Counted from the first letter of the stretch, positions 23,816 to 32,331 are shown. The stretch is DNA of 45,787 nt from Fen-549 sp964636655 (GCA_964636655.1 CAZWTK010000017.1:1-45787); one strand, 5' to 3'. Made by a program: numbers and translations. Notes: a model not told the origin generated them from the letters alone.

Positions 23816-24445
23816 ATGACTGAGCCACGCGAGATCGCAGAGAAGGTCGAGAAGGTGACGCACGGCGTCTATCACTGGCGAATTCACAACAGCGCCATAG
23901 GTGGCGCGATCTCCAGCTCGCACGCGGTTGCGACGAACGGCGAGAGCTGTGTTTTCATCGACCCGGTCGGGCTCGGCGTGGAGGCGTTGGCGATGCTGCC
24001 CGAACCGCGGGCGATCCTGCTGACGGCGCGCTGTCACCAGCGTTCTGCCTGGCGCTACCGCAAGCAGTTCGGAATCGAAGTCTGGCTGCCCGAGGACGCG
24101 ACCGCCGCCGATGAGGAGCCCGACCGCCGCTACGCGGAGGGAGATACGCTTCCGGGCGGCCTGAAGGCCGTGCGTACCCCCGGCCCGGAGTGGCCTCACT
24201 ACTCGCTCTTGCTCGAGTCGGCGCCCGGGATTCTCTTCTGCTCGGATCTCATCTCCAACGACCCCGAGCGCGGCCTCGACTTCATCCCCTTCGAGTACCA
24301 CGAGGATCCGGCCGAGACGCGCCGTAGCGTCGAGCGCCTGCTCGACCTGCCGTTCTCGATTCTCTGCCTCGATCACGGAACTCCGCTCGGCGACGATCCA
24401 AAGGCCGCGCTACTCGAGTTGCTGGCTCGGTCGGCTCCGGCCTGA
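23816..24445 (+). CDS. Degenerate metallo-beta-lactamase-fold protein
   Basis: This 209-residue protein has the overall order of MBL-fold hydrolases: N-terminal strands ending in FIDPVG, then RAILLTARCHQRSAWRY where HxHxDH should be, then GPEWPHYSLLLES, FCSDLIS, and CLDHGTPL near the end. Of the first metal motif only one His (CHQ) remains, so the usual two-metal site is not formed, although other His and Asp residues persist. It may be a one-metal or non-catalytic member. The Shine-Dalgarno GAGGAGAGAG before ATG 23816 supports the start. It is divergent from the SDR gene and has no obvious operon partner. Confidence 0.7.
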   Translation: MTEPREIAEKVEKVTHGVYHWRIHNSAIGGAISSSHAVATNGESCVFIDPVGLGVEALAMLPEPRAILLTARCHQRSAWRYRKQFGIEVWLPEDATAADEEPDRRYAEGDTLPGGLKAVRTPGPEWPHYSLLLESAPGILFCSDLISNDPERGLDFIPFEYHEDPAETRRSVERLLDLPFSILCLDHGTPLGDDPKAALLELLARSAPA

Positions 24446-24468
24446 CGGCGCCCGCATCCGGCCACTCT

Positions 24469-25071
24469 TTAGGTAGAGACGCCGTCGATCACGAACGTGA
24501 ACGACTCGGCGGGCCGAAGGCGCTCGAAGTAGAAGCTCTCCGCAGCCTCCCAGCGCTCGGCCAGCGACGGCGGATCATGCCGCGCGGCCAGCCGTTCCCG
24601 CCGAGTCGCGTCATCGACCCGTACGAGCACCGTGACGTCCAGCAGATCCTGGAACTCGGCTCGTGCGCTGTATACGCCCTCGATCGCCACGTACGGCGCC
24701 GGCGGAAGCTCGACCAGTTCGTGGTTCGAGCATCCTACCGACCCCCAGTCGTAGGGATGGAATGCGGCCGCTCTTCCCGCGCGAAGAGGTTCGAGAGCCT
24801 CACGACGCAGGCGCTGCCAGTCGAAGAACCGGTCGACTCCCTCCCGGGGCGAGAGTTCCCGGCGTCTTTGCGCCGGCAGCTCTCGGTAGAAATCGTCCAT
24901 GTGAACCAGGGCCAGATCGCTGAGCGTTGCCGCCAGGCGAGCGGCCAGGTGCGACTTACCGGCGCCCGAGCGGCCGTCGACGGCGACGAAGACGGGACGA
25001 TCGTCGGCGCGCTCGCGCTCGATCAGCTCGAGCAAGCGCCCGAGCCCGGGTGTCTCAGTGCTTCTCGTCAC
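24469..25071 (-). CDS. P-loop kinase of the uridine kinase-like family
   Basis: This is a protein of about 200 residues with Walker A GRSGAGKS near residue 34, VHMDDFY (substrate-binding Asp-Asp as in uridine/phosphoribulokinase-like enzymes), a Walker-B-like strand VAIEGVYSA, and a lid with Arg (RRERLAAR). The family phosphorylates nucleosides or other small hydroxyl compounds; many actinobacterial members are unassigned. GTG 25071 lies inside the last codons of padR, giving a 17-nt overlap and tight coupling. In-frame codons further upstream exist but would lie fully within padR. Confidence 0.8.
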   Translation of the reverse strand: MTRSTETPGLGRLLELIERERADDRPVFVAVDGRSGAGKSHLAARLAATLSDLALVHMDDFYRELPAQRRRELSPREGVDRFFDWQRLRREALEPLRAGRAAAFHPYDWGSVGCSNHELVELPPAPYVAIEGVYSARAEFQDLLDVTVLVRVDDATRRERLAARHDPPSLAERWEAAESFYFERLRPAESFTFVIDGVST

Positions 25072-25645
25072 CTTCGGCGAGGATACGGTAAAGCGAGCGG
25101 CGGGCATCTGCGAGGAGCTTGCGGGCCTCCTCGACCTGTGCGTCGCTTCCCGCCATCCCCACCTGCATGGTCGCAAGGCCGATCTGACGGACGAGCGAGC
25201 CCAGCTCTAGCGTGTGCTCGCCGGAAGCCGCCGCCATCTCGACCCAGGGAGCCGGCGCGTCCTTGTCGCGACTCTCGAGCACGGCGCGGCCGGCATCGGT
25301 CAGCTCGAGCAGACGCTGGCCATCGCTCTCCTGCGAGCGAATCAGACCCTCGTCCTCCAGCTGCTGCAAGGTCGGGTAAACGGAGCCCGGGCTGGGGCGC
25401 CAAACGCCTTCGCTTCGCTCCTCCACCTCTTGCATGATCTGGTAGCCGTTGCGCGGCTGCTCGGCGAGGAGCAGAAGCGCGGCGGTGCGGATGTCTCCAC
25501 GGCGCGCCTTGCGACCCCGGCGCCGGCCTCTGTAGCCGCCGCCGAACGGCGGGCCGCCGAACTGGTGCACATGTGCCTCTCGAGCAAATTCGCGGCGGCG
25601 GTGATGCTTCGCCCTGCGCGAGCCTTTCGGCTGATCTTCGTACAT
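25055..25645 (-). CDS. PadR-family transcriptional regulator
   Basis: This is a 196-residue protein. After a basic, Gly-rich N-terminus (about 1-48) comes the PadR winged helix: RRGDIRTAALLLLAEQPRNGYQIMQ, then WRPSPGSVYPTLQQLEDEGLI (about 49-115). An all-helical C-terminal dimerisation part follows. PadR proteins are usually repressors of detoxification or transport genes and of themselves. ATG 25645 has a strong GAAGGAG. The promoter (25684-25712) is consensus-like and overlapped by two nested palindromes, so autoregulation is likely. The His/Arg/Gly-rich N-terminal extension is unusual and may bind metal or nucleic acid. Confidence 0.93.
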   Translation of the reverse strand: MYEDQPKGSRRAKHHRRREFAREAHVHQFGGPPFGGGYRGRRRGRKARRGDIRTAALLLLAEQPRNGYQIMQEVEERSEGVWRPSPGSVYPTLQQLEDEGLIRSQESDGQRLLELTDAGRAVLESRDKDAPAPWVEMAAASGEHTLELGSLVRQIGLATMQVGMAGSDAQVEEARKLLADARRSLYRILAEGDEKH

Positions 25646-25683
25646 CGAGCAACTCCTTCGTTACGTTAGTATCACGGTGTATT

Positions 25684-25712
25684 ACGATATATCGTTATAT
25701 CTCGGTTGTCAA
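25684..25712 (-). promoter_or_regulatory. padR promoter with overlapping palindromic operator
   Basis: On the minus strand TTGACA (25712-25707), 17 bp, then TATCGT (25689-25684) form a near-consensus promoter. ACGATATATCGT (25684-25695) is a perfect palindrome over the -10 box; GATATA-TCGT-TATATC (25686-25701) is a second dyad. A repressor bound here would block RNA polymerase. Confidence 0.75.
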
Positions 25713-25751
25713 CCCTATCCGCTTTCTGATTGGCGACGTAAGCTGCTTGCA

Positions 25752-26429
25752 GTGGATGGTTGGCCCGTATCGGCGCGAGAGCTGATCGAGTTCCAGCTCG
25801 AGCTCGCGGCGCAGTCGCCGCCTCGCTTGCAGATACCCGAGAGGGCGCGGATGGGAGCCTGTTACGTCTGCTTCGAGCGCGGTCCGAGCGGACCGGGGAA
25901 ATCCGGCGACGCGGCCTGGGCGGCGGCGGCACTCGGCGAGACGCAAGTCGCGGTCGAAGCGATCGCTCCGGCTCCGTACCGAGCGGGATTACTGGCACTG
26001 CGCGAAGGCGCCCTGCTGGAGTCGGCCGTTCGCTCGCTTCCCGAGGCGCCGGACGTCCTGCTCGTCGACGCAACGGGACGTGACCATCCGCGCCGGGCGG
26101 GGCTCGCGCTGCACCTCGGCGCTGTACTCGGGCTGGCGACCGTGGGCGTCACACACCGGCCTCTGATCGCCACGGGTGAGTGGCCGGCCGACGAGCCGGG
26201 CGCGCGCAGCCCACTCCTGCTCGAGGGCGTGATCGTCGGCTACTGGCTTCGCACCCGGTCGGGACGTCGTCCGCTGGCGGTGCACGCCGCCTGGCGCACC
26301 GACCCCGATGTGGCGGTCGAGCTCGTGCTTGCCTGCGCGGGCGACACCCGGACGCCGCAACCACTGCGCCGGGCCCGCCGGGCGGCCCGTACGGCGCGCG
26401 CGGGAACATCAACGCCCGCAAACCCTTAA
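25752..26429 (+). CDS. nfi: Endonuclease V homologue lacking the first metal-binding Asp
   Basis: This is a protein of about 225 residues. GTG 25752 fits the family N-terminus (GWPVSARELIEFQ...); the frame is open back to 25677, through the padR operator. Endonuclease V nicks DNA near deaminated bases such as inosine. Seen are YRAGLLALREG with the active-site Glu, VDATGRDHPRRAGLALHLG with the Asp and His, and VGVTHRPL. The first catalytic Asp (Asp43 in the Thermotoga enzyme, in a GVDxxF context) is replaced: the matching stretch reads GACYVCF. I recall a sub-group of actinobacterial proteins with this change, so activity is uncertain. A TAAGCT box lies seven bases upstream. Confidence 0.82.
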   Translation: MDGWPVSARELIEFQLELAAQSPPRLQIPERARMGACYVCFERGPSGPGKSGDAAWAAAALGETQVAVEAIAPAPYRAGLLALREGALLESAVRSLPEAPDVLLVDATGRDHPRRAGLALHLGAVLGLATVGVTHRPLIATGEWPADEPGARSPLLLEGVIVGYWLRTRSGRRPLAVHAAWRTDPDVAVELVLACAGDTRTPQPLRRARRAARTARAGTSTPANP

Positions 26430-26435
26430 TATCCT
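26430..26435 (+). promoter_or_regulatory. -10 box TATCCT of the PAS-GAF gene (leaderless)
   Basis: TATCCT overlaps the end of the endonuclease V gene's 3' flank and is followed by six bases and GTG 26442, with no Shine-Dalgarno. Confidence 0.5.
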
Positions 26436-26441
26436 CGCTCC

Positions 26442-27437
26442 GTGACGGAAGAACAGAACCGTAGTTCCGCCAAGAAGGCTTCGGCGCCGCGCCGCCGGCG
26501 TGCAAAGAGCGACCCGGCCACGCCGGCTTCTCAGCACGTCGACTCGACTTACGGTTGGGAATACCACCTCGATCCCGAGGGCGCGGTGGTAAAGGTCTCT
26601 CCCGCATGCGAGCGCTTGAGCGGCTACAGCCAGAGTGAGTTCCTTGCCGACCCGAAATTGCTGGAGCGAATCGTTCACCCCGACGACAGATCGCGCTTCG
26701 AGCAGCACGTCGCGTATACGCACGCAGCCGACCAGCTGCGCGAGAGCGAGATCGAGTTTCGCATCGTCGCACGAGACGGTAGCGAGCACTGGATCGCGCA
26801 TTCGTGCAGCGCGCTGACCGATCCCGGCGGCCGCAACCTGGGTCGTTCTGCCTGCAACGTGGACGTCAGTCACTACAAGCTGGTGGAAGAGAGGCTGTTG
26901 CGCCTGAACCGCGAGCTGATCGCCGCCCGGGACTGCGCCCGCGCGGCGCTGCGAGCGACCGACGAGCAGAGGCTTCTCCGCGACACCTGCCGGATCGTCT
27001 GCAACGCGGCCGGATATCTGATGGCCTGGATCGGCGCGGTCGAGCACGACGAGGGAAAGACTGTCCGGCCCGTCGCCTGGAGCGGAGTCGAAGACGGATA
27101 TCTGAGCAGCGCGAACATCACCTGGGCCGACAGCGAGCGCGGACGCGGCCCAACGGGAACGGCGGCTCGTACAGGCGAAACCGTCGTGCTGGACGACTAC
27201 GCCAGCGACCCGACGGCACAGCCGTGGCGCGCACGCGCCTTTCAACGCGGATACCGCTCGAGCATCGCGATTCCATTACGCGGACTCGATGGCGAGGTGT
27301 ACGCCGTTCTCTCCATCTACGCAACTCGAGCTCATGCCTTCGCCAGGAGCACCGTTGGGCTGCTCGAAGAGCTCGCCGGCGACATCGGCTTCGCTATCGA
27401 GGCTCTCCGCGCCGGCCCGAAGCCCGATCCGGCCTAG
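26442..27437 (+). CDS. PAS-GAF sensory protein without output domain
   Basis: This 331-residue soluble protein has a basic N-terminus of about 35 residues, then a PAS domain (about 37-150, with SPACERLSGYSQSEFLADPKLLERIVHPDD and a PAC-like REIEFRIVARDG segment), a short coiled linker, and a GAF domain (about 175-325, with GPTGTAARTGETVVLDDYA and SSIAIPLRGLDGEVYAVLSIY). It has no kinase, cyclase, phosphodiesterase or DNA-binding domain, so it must act through a partner or be an orphan sensor. It lies 12 bp after the endonuclease V gene on the same strand but has its own TATCCT box and probably a leaderless mRNA. Confidence 0.88.
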   Translation: MTEEQNRSSAKKASAPRRRRAKSDPATPASQHVDSTYGWEYHLDPEGAVVKVSPACERLSGYSQSEFLADPKLLERIVHPDDRSRFEQHVAYTHAADQLRESEIEFRIVARDGSEHWIAHSCSALTDPGGRNLGRSACNVDVSHYKLVEERLLRLNRELIAARDCARAALRATDEQRLLRDTCRIVCNAAGYLMAWIGAVEHDEGKTVRPVAWSGVEDGYLSSANITWADSERGRGPTGTAARTGETVVLDDYASDPTAQPWRARAFQRGYRSSIAIPLRGLDGEVYAVLSIYATRAHAFARSTVGLLEELAGDIGFAIEALRAGPKPDPA

Positions 27438-27464
27438 TGCCGCTCGCCCGGCTCGATGCCCGGC

Positions 27465-28379
27465 TCAGCTCGCCCGGGGGTAGAGAAGTGGGGTAGAGCC
27501 CGCCTCGAGCTCCGCGCGCAGATACTCGAGCGCGGGCGGTAGCGCGAGTCGCTCGCCCAGGTGATCGATCGCCTCGTCGATGCCAAAGCCGGGCTCGATC
27601 GTTGCTATCTCGAAGAGAGCCCCGCTCGGCTCGCGGAAGTAGATCGAGCGGTACCAGAAGCGATCGATGACCGGGGTGACGCGCACCCCGGCCGCGCTCA
27701 GCACAGCGTGCCAGCGCTCGCGCTCTTGCATCGAGCAGGCCCAGGCCACGTGGTGCACCGTCCCCGATCCCTGGATCCCGAGCCGCATCGGCGCGCTGTC
27801 GTAGGCGAAGAGGCAGCCTCGAGTCTCTCCTCTCACCTCCCATACCGCATCGCTTCTGCGCTCGAAGCCGAGAGTCCGCTCGAGCAGCCCGCGGCTACGC
27901 TCGGGATCGCGCGCGTAGACGTGCACGGAATCGAATCCCTGCAGTGCCAGCTCCGCGGGGATGTCGGGGTGATAGGCGGTCAGCGGCTCGTCCTCTCCGC
28001 CTGCAACGGTCAGCTCAAGCTCCAGGCCCTCGGAATCGCGAAAGCGCAGACGTGAGCCGTGACGCTCATACTCGACGCCCTCGCTCCTGAGACGGCGGGC
28101 CCAGAACCCGAGCGCCCGCTCCGAGCCGATCCGCCAGCAGAGCCGGTGGATCATGCCGGCGCCGGCACGCCCGACCTGTATGCCCGGATACTCGTAGAAA
28201 GCGAGGGTGCCACCCGGCTCGCCTCCCTCGGCGCCGTAATAGAGCTGGTAGATGCTCGGAACGTTCTGGTTGACGCTCCTCTTCACGAGCCTCAACCCAA
28301 GAACGCGCACGTAGAAGTCGAGGTTGCGCCGCACATCGCCGGTTATCGCGGTGACGTGGTGGATCCCCTCGAGCCTCAT
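27465..28379 (-). CDS. VOC-family ring-cleaving dioxygenase-like protein
   Basis: This 304-residue protein is made of two vicinal-oxygen-chelate modules (about 4-130 and 150-285). It starts with GIHHVTAITGD, which supplies one metal-binding His. The second module has VHHVAWA and ends in ALFEIATIEPGFGID with the metal-binding Glu. This pattern matches MhqO/LinE-like dioxygenases that open hydroquinone-type rings using Fe2+. The natural substrate is not known. The Shine-Dalgarno GGAGGGGG supports ATG 28379. It follows the cysE gene on the same strand with an 83-bp gap and may be transcribed separately. Confidence 0.87.
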   Translation of the reverse strand: MRLEGIHHVTAITGDVRRNLDFYVRVLGLRLVKRSVNQNVPSIYQLYYGAEGGEPGGTLAFYEYPGIQVGRAGAGMIHRLCWRIGSERALGFWARRLRSEGVEYERHGSRLRFRDSEGLELELTVAGGEDEPLTAYHPDIPAELALQGFDSVHVYARDPERSRGLLERTLGFERRSDAVWEVRGETRGCLFAYDSAPMRLGIQGSGTVHHVAWACSMQERERWHAVLSAAGVRVTPVIDRFWYRSIYFREPSGALFEIATIEPGFGIDEAIDHLGERLALPPALEYLRAELEAGSTPLLYPRAS

Positions 28380-28462
28380 CCTGTCCCCCTCCGGGCAAAA
28401 CGGCGCGCCGAATCAGAAAACGGTCGGCCTTGGCGGCTATTCCCAACGCGAGCGGAAATAAC

Positions 28463-29170
28463 TCAGATCGAGGGGTCTTCGCTCTCGCACCAGATGCCGT
28501 CCGCCGGAGTGAACGCCAGCTCGTGGTGCTGTGCCCCGCCGTCGACCCGGCGCTCGAGCTCGTCGACCCGCGCGACCAGATCGGCCACCGCGTCGCCGAG
28601 CACGTCGGGGAGCTGACCGTGCTCCAGATTGGGCATCGTGTGTGTGGGCCGAGCCCCCTTCGAGGTCACGATCTCGCCCGGCACGCCAACCACGACCGCG
28701 TCGGACGGAATCGGCTTCACGACCACGGCGTTCGCCCCAACGCGGCTGTACTCGCCGACGGTGATCGCGCCGAGCACCTTGGCGCCCGCGCCGACCACGA
28801 CTCCGTCGCCGAGTGTCGGGTGGCGCTTGCCCTTCTCGAGGCTCGTGCCCCCGAGAGTGACGCCCTGATAAAGAGTCACCTCGGCTCCCAGCTCTGCCGT
28901 CTCGCCGATGACGACGCCCATCCCGTGATCGATGAAGAGCCCGGGGCCGATTGTGGCGCCGGGGTGGATCTCGATGCCGGTCAGTCCGCGCGCGAGCTGG
29001 GAGACCCAGCGAGCGAGGAGCTTGAGATGCCAGCGCCAGAGCACGTGAGCAATCCTGTGCCACCAGACGGCCCATAGCCCCGGGTAGCAGAGCACGATCT
29101 CAAACCAGTTGCGGGCGGCAGGATCGCGCTCCCTGACCGCTCGAATGTCGTGTCTCATCTTTCTCAGCAC
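28463..29170 (-). CDS. cysE: Serine O-acetyltransferase
   Basis: This is an enzyme of about 235 residues that makes O-acetylserine from serine and acetyl-CoA, the acceptor for sulfide in cysteine synthesis. A short helical N-terminus is followed by the left-handed beta-helix hexapeptide repeats (GIEIHPGATIGPGLFIDHGMGVVIGETAELG..., GVTLGGTSLEKGKRHPTLGDGVVVGAGAKVLG) with the catalytic His in IDHG and HPT. An in-frame GTG at 29179 touches the AGGAGG (29179-29184), too close to serve as a start, so GTG 29170 with an 8-nt spacing is preferred. That Shine-Dalgarno overlaps the cysK stop, so the genes are coupled. The C-terminus extends about 45 residues past the helix. Confidence 0.95.
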   Translation of the reverse strand: MLRKMRHDIRAVRERDPAARNWFEIVLCYPGLWAVWWHRIAHVLWRWHLKLLARWVSQLARGLTGIEIHPGATIGPGLFIDHGMGVVIGETAELGAEVTLYQGVTLGGTSLEKGKRHPTLGDGVVVGAGAKVLGAITVGEYSRVGANAVVVKPIPSDAVVVGVPGEIVTSKGARPTHTMPNLEHGQLPDVLGDAVADLVARVDELERRVDGGAQHHELAFTPADGIWCESEDPSI

Positions 29171-29182
29171 GCTCGGCACCTC

Positions 29183-30115
29183 CTAATCGGCCAGGTCGTT
29201 GAACAGCGCCGTCGACAGGTATCGCTCGCCGTTGGAAGGCACGATCACGACTATCAGCTTCCCCTTGCTCTCGGAGCGCTGAGCGACGTGCTCGGCGGCC
29301 CAGATCGCGGCGCCCGAGGAGATCCCGACGAGCAGGCCTTCCTCGCGCGCGATCCGGCGAGCGCTCGCAAAGGCGTCGTCGTTCGTCACCCGCACGATCT
29401 CGTCGTAGATCTCGGTGTTCAGCACCTTGGGCACGAAGCCTGCGCCGATGCCCTGAAGCGCGTGCGGCCCTCTCTCACCGCCCGAGAGCACCGGTGAGCC
29501 GTCCGGCTCGACACCCACACAGTGCGCATCCGGCTTGCGCTCCTTGATCACCTCGCCGATGCCCGTGATCGTCCCCCCGGTGCCGATTCCGGCGACGAGC
29601 ACGTCCACCTTCCCGTCGGTGTCGCGCCAGATCTCCTCGGCGGTCGTACGCCGGTGTGCCTCGGGGTTGGCCGGGTTCTCGAACTGCTGCGGAATGAAGT
29701 AGTGCTCGTCGTCGACCGCCATCTCCTCGGCCCGGCGGATGGCCCCGGGCATGCCCTCGATGCCCGGTGTGAGCACGAGATCGGCGCCATATGCGCGCAG
29801 TAGCATGCGCCTCTCCTTGCTCATCGTCTCGGGCATGACCAGCGTGCACTTGTAGCCGCGAGCGGCGCTGACGAGTGCCAGGGCGATGCCCGTATTACCA
29901 CTCGTCGGCTCGAGGATGACGGTATCCGGCCCGATCTTGCCCTCGCGCTCGGCGGCGTCGATCATCGCCAGGCCAATTCGATCCTTGACGCTACCCCCGG
30001 GGTTGGCGAACTCGAGCTTGGCGGCTACGGTGCTACCACTCTCCTCGGAGATTCGTCGTAACCTGACGAGTGGCGTGTTCCCGATCAGCTCGGAGACGTT
30101 ATCGGCGACCTTCAT
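29183..30115 (-). CDS. cysK: Cysteine synthase A (O-acetylserine sulfhydrylase)
   Basis: This 310-residue PLP enzyme makes cysteine from O-acetylserine and sulfide. PLP lysine is Lys44 in NPGGSVKDR; the substrate loop TSGNTG, the phosphate-binding GIGTGGTITG and the SSGAA motif near the C-terminus are all present. The length matches CysK. ATG 30115 has a good GGAGGAG. It leads a two-gene operon with cysE, which together could form the cysteine synthase complex. A 27-bp dyad lies over its putative -10 box. Confidence 0.97.
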   Translation of the reverse strand: MKVADNVSELIGNTPLVRLRRISEESGSTVAAKLEFANPGGSVKDRIGLAMIDAAEREGKIGPDTVILEPTSGNTGIALALVSAARGYKCTLVMPETMSKERRMLLRAYGADLVLTPGIEGMPGAIRRAEEMAVDDEHYFIPQQFENPANPEAHRRTTAEEIWRDTDGKVDVLVAGIGTGGTITGIGEVIKERKPDAHCVGVEPDGSPVLSGGERGPHALQGIGAGFVPKVLNTEIYDEIVRVTNDDAFASARRIAREEGLLVGISSGAAIWAAEHVAQRSESKGKLIVVIVPSNGERYLSTALFNDLAD

Positions 30116-30161
30116 CTCTCTCCTCCCGGGCGCTCATCCACCTGCGTCGCCCTAGTCGCTT

Positions 30162-30188
30162 CACTTTCTAAAGTAGCTTTGCGAAGTG
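30162..30188 (-). promoter_or_regulatory. 27-bp nested dyad at the cysK promoter
   Basis: The symmetry is CACTT N3 AAAG N3 CTTT N3 AAGTG, centred on 30175. On the minus strand it contains a -10 candidate TACTTT (30175-30170) with TTCGTT 17 bp upstream. This is a likely repressor operator for the cysK-cysE operon. The cognate factor is unknown. Confidence 0.6.
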
Positions 30189-30236
30189 TACCAACGAAGC
30201 CGCGGATTTCAAACGGCCTACCACGGCAGGATCCGC

Positions 30237-31291
30237 CTAGTGTGGAATCGTTACCAGCCCGGTTATCCCGAGCGCAAACAGATCGACCACGAAGAGCGAG
30301 TCGGGCCCGAGCCTCAGGAAACAGCGCCTGGATCGGAAGACGATGCCGATCGCATAGACGGATGTGAGGCCGATTCCGAGTATTGCCAGCCAGCTGTTCT
30401 GAATCCCGGCCGTTGGCAGGACCGCCTTCCCCGCGATGAGATCGGCGACGAGGAAGAGGCAGACCTGGAAGGCGTTACCACCGAAGATGTCGCCCATGGC
30501 GAGCCCGTGATCGCCGAGGCGAACAACGCCGATTCCAGAGCTGATCTCGGGAAGCGCGGTCGCCGGCGCGAGTACCGTCGCGCCGAAGACGACGCCGTTC
30601 ATGTGGGCTCGGCCAGCGAGATCGCTACCACTGATCTGGAGCAAGACGCCGGCGATCAACGTGACGACGCAGGCGATCACGAAGTAGAGCGCGACTCGCA
30701 AGCTGGAGCTGCCGGCGCGCGGAGTGGCGGCTTTCGGGTGTGGAACGCGCCGGTGCGGGCGTCCCGGCCGGCTGCCCGGTGCGATCGTCTTCCAGCCCGG
30801 CGACCTCCTGACGCGATTGATGACGACGACGCCACACCCCGGACGACGACTATGGCAATCGAGGCCGGGTTCAAGGGCCCGACCGCGATCGTCGGCTTGA
30901 GTAGCGCGCCCATCAGCACGAACGAGACGACGGGGACTACTAATAGTGCCTCGAGCGCCGGAATCAGAGAGCCGACGAGATAGCTGAGCGAGCTCTTGCG
31001 ACCGGTGGCGGCGTCGCAGATGACCAGCACTACCGTCTGAACGGCGATACCGCCGATCAGGCTGCCGGCGGCTAGGTCGAGATGTCCCTGAATGACCGCC
31101 GAGACGGTGATCGTAATCTCGGGCAGCGTGCCCACGATCGAGAGCAGGATCATCCCGCCGATCGCCTCGCCGAGCTTGAAGCGGTTGTCGAGCGCGTCGG
31201 TGCTCTTGGCCAGACTGATGCTGGCGATCCAGGTCGCGATCGCTCCCGCCAGGAAAACGAGCGCGAGGAGCGGCCAGACGAGGTTACTCAT
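30237..31291 (-). pseudogene. Sodium/calcium exchanger-family membrane protein, frameshifted
   Basis: Two adjacent frames encode the halves of one CaCA antiporter. The N-half (from ATG 31291) has about five membrane segments and the alpha-1 motif GTLPEITITVSAV. The C-half (ending 30237) has the alpha-2 motif ATALPEISSGIG and GGNAFQ. The frames meet near the C4 run at 30837-30840: adding one base there restores a continuous protein of about 351 residues, a normal CaCA length. The central loop in the corrected frame is a hydrophilic Arg/Pro-rich linker, as expected. So this is either a one-base deletion in a homopolymer (pseudogene) or a sequencing error. Both alpha motifs are intact apart from unusual GG in place of GS. 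Confidence 0.78.
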
Positions 31292-31400
31292 GCAGAAGTT
31301 GAGCGCGAACGGCCGGCATCGGTCCGCCCAATCTCGGCGGGCCGGGATTCGGCGTCAAGAGAAAGACGAGCCGCCTTCAGCCGGCTTCGCTATGCCGGTC

Positions 31401-32294
31401 TCAGGTATGCCGGTTGAAGGAGAAGATGGCGGCGATCAAGAGCGTGGCGCCGAGCAAGCCGACCAGGGCCACGTCCTCGATCGTGGTGGTCGTGTGACCG
31501 AAGACGGTTACGCCGACGATCGGATGGGCCGAGGCACCGGCGCCTACGGAGATCTCGTCGGCGAGAAAGATGCCGCGAATCGCGTCCACACCGTAAGTGA
31601 GCGGGTTGAGCTTGGAGACGATCTCCATCCAGCGCGGGACGTTGTTGACCGGAAAGAACACCCCGGCGAGGAACGTGAGCGGGAACACGACCATCTGCAC
31701 CAGCACCTGGAAGCCCTGCTGGGAGCGCATCCGCGAGCCGATCAGCAGACCGAACCCGGCCAGCGAAAAGGCCAGCACGATCACGATCGGAATCAGCTCG
31801 AGAACGATCCTGAGCGACAGCGGAACGTCGAAGAGCGGCGCCAGCGCTAGCATCACGAAGGCCTGGAAGAGCGCGATCACCGAGGCGCCAAGCGCCTTGC
31901 CCAACACGACTCCCGAGCGGTTGAGCGGCGAGACGAGCACCTCCTTGAGAAAGCCGATCTCGCGGTCCCAGACGACCGAGAGACCCGAGAAGATCGCATT
32001 GATGAAGACCGACATGGCGATGATTCCCGGGTACATGAACTTGACGAAGTCGACGCCCACCGTCAGCGCACCGATCTGGCGCTTCAGCCCCTCGCTGAAG
32101 ACGACCATGAAGATGATCGGCATCCCGAGCGACGAGGCGAGACGCGAGCGCTCGCGCGCGAACCGAAGGAGCTCGCGGTAGGCGATGACCCAGATGCCGC
32201 GCAGAGTCTGGTTCAAGTGGAAACCTGCCGGCGGGGCACGATCGCTGGATGCAGTGGCCGTGAGGACGGCCGAAGACCGGGGGTCGCCAAACAC
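31401..32294 (-). CDS. ABC-2 type transporter permease (DrrB-like)
   Basis: This 297-residue membrane protein has six predicted helices. The cytosolic N-terminus (RELLRFARERSRL) is followed by the first helix and the conserved SVVWDREIGFLKEVLVSPLNR segment typical of DrrB/NodJ-type exporters. FPVNNVPRWMEIVSKLNPLTYGVDAIR near the C-terminus is also characteristic. It pairs with the upstream ATPase gene, 37 bp away. Such exporters move drugs, lipids or polysaccharide. No substrate gene is adjacent, so the cargo is unknown. GTG 32294 has no good Shine-Dalgarno, so the start is uncertain. Confidence 0.9.
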   Translation of the reverse strand: MFGDPRSSAVLTATASSDRAPPAGFHLNQTLRGIWVIAYRELLRFARERSRLASSLGMPIIFMVVFSEGLKRQIGALTVGVDFVKFMYPGIIAMSVFINAIFSGLSVVWDREIGFLKEVLVSPLNRSGVVLGKALGASVIALFQAFVMLALAPLFDVPLSLRIVLELIPIVIVLAFSLAGFGLLIGSRMRSQQGFQVLVQMVVFPLTFLAGVFFPVNNVPRWMEIVSKLNPLTYGVDAIRGIFLADEISVGAGASAHPIVGVTVFGHTTTTIEDVALVGLLGATLLIAAIFSFNRHT

Positions 32295-32331
32295 GGCCAG
32301 CTGGGGAAACGGGGTGTGGCGGAGCGCGTCA

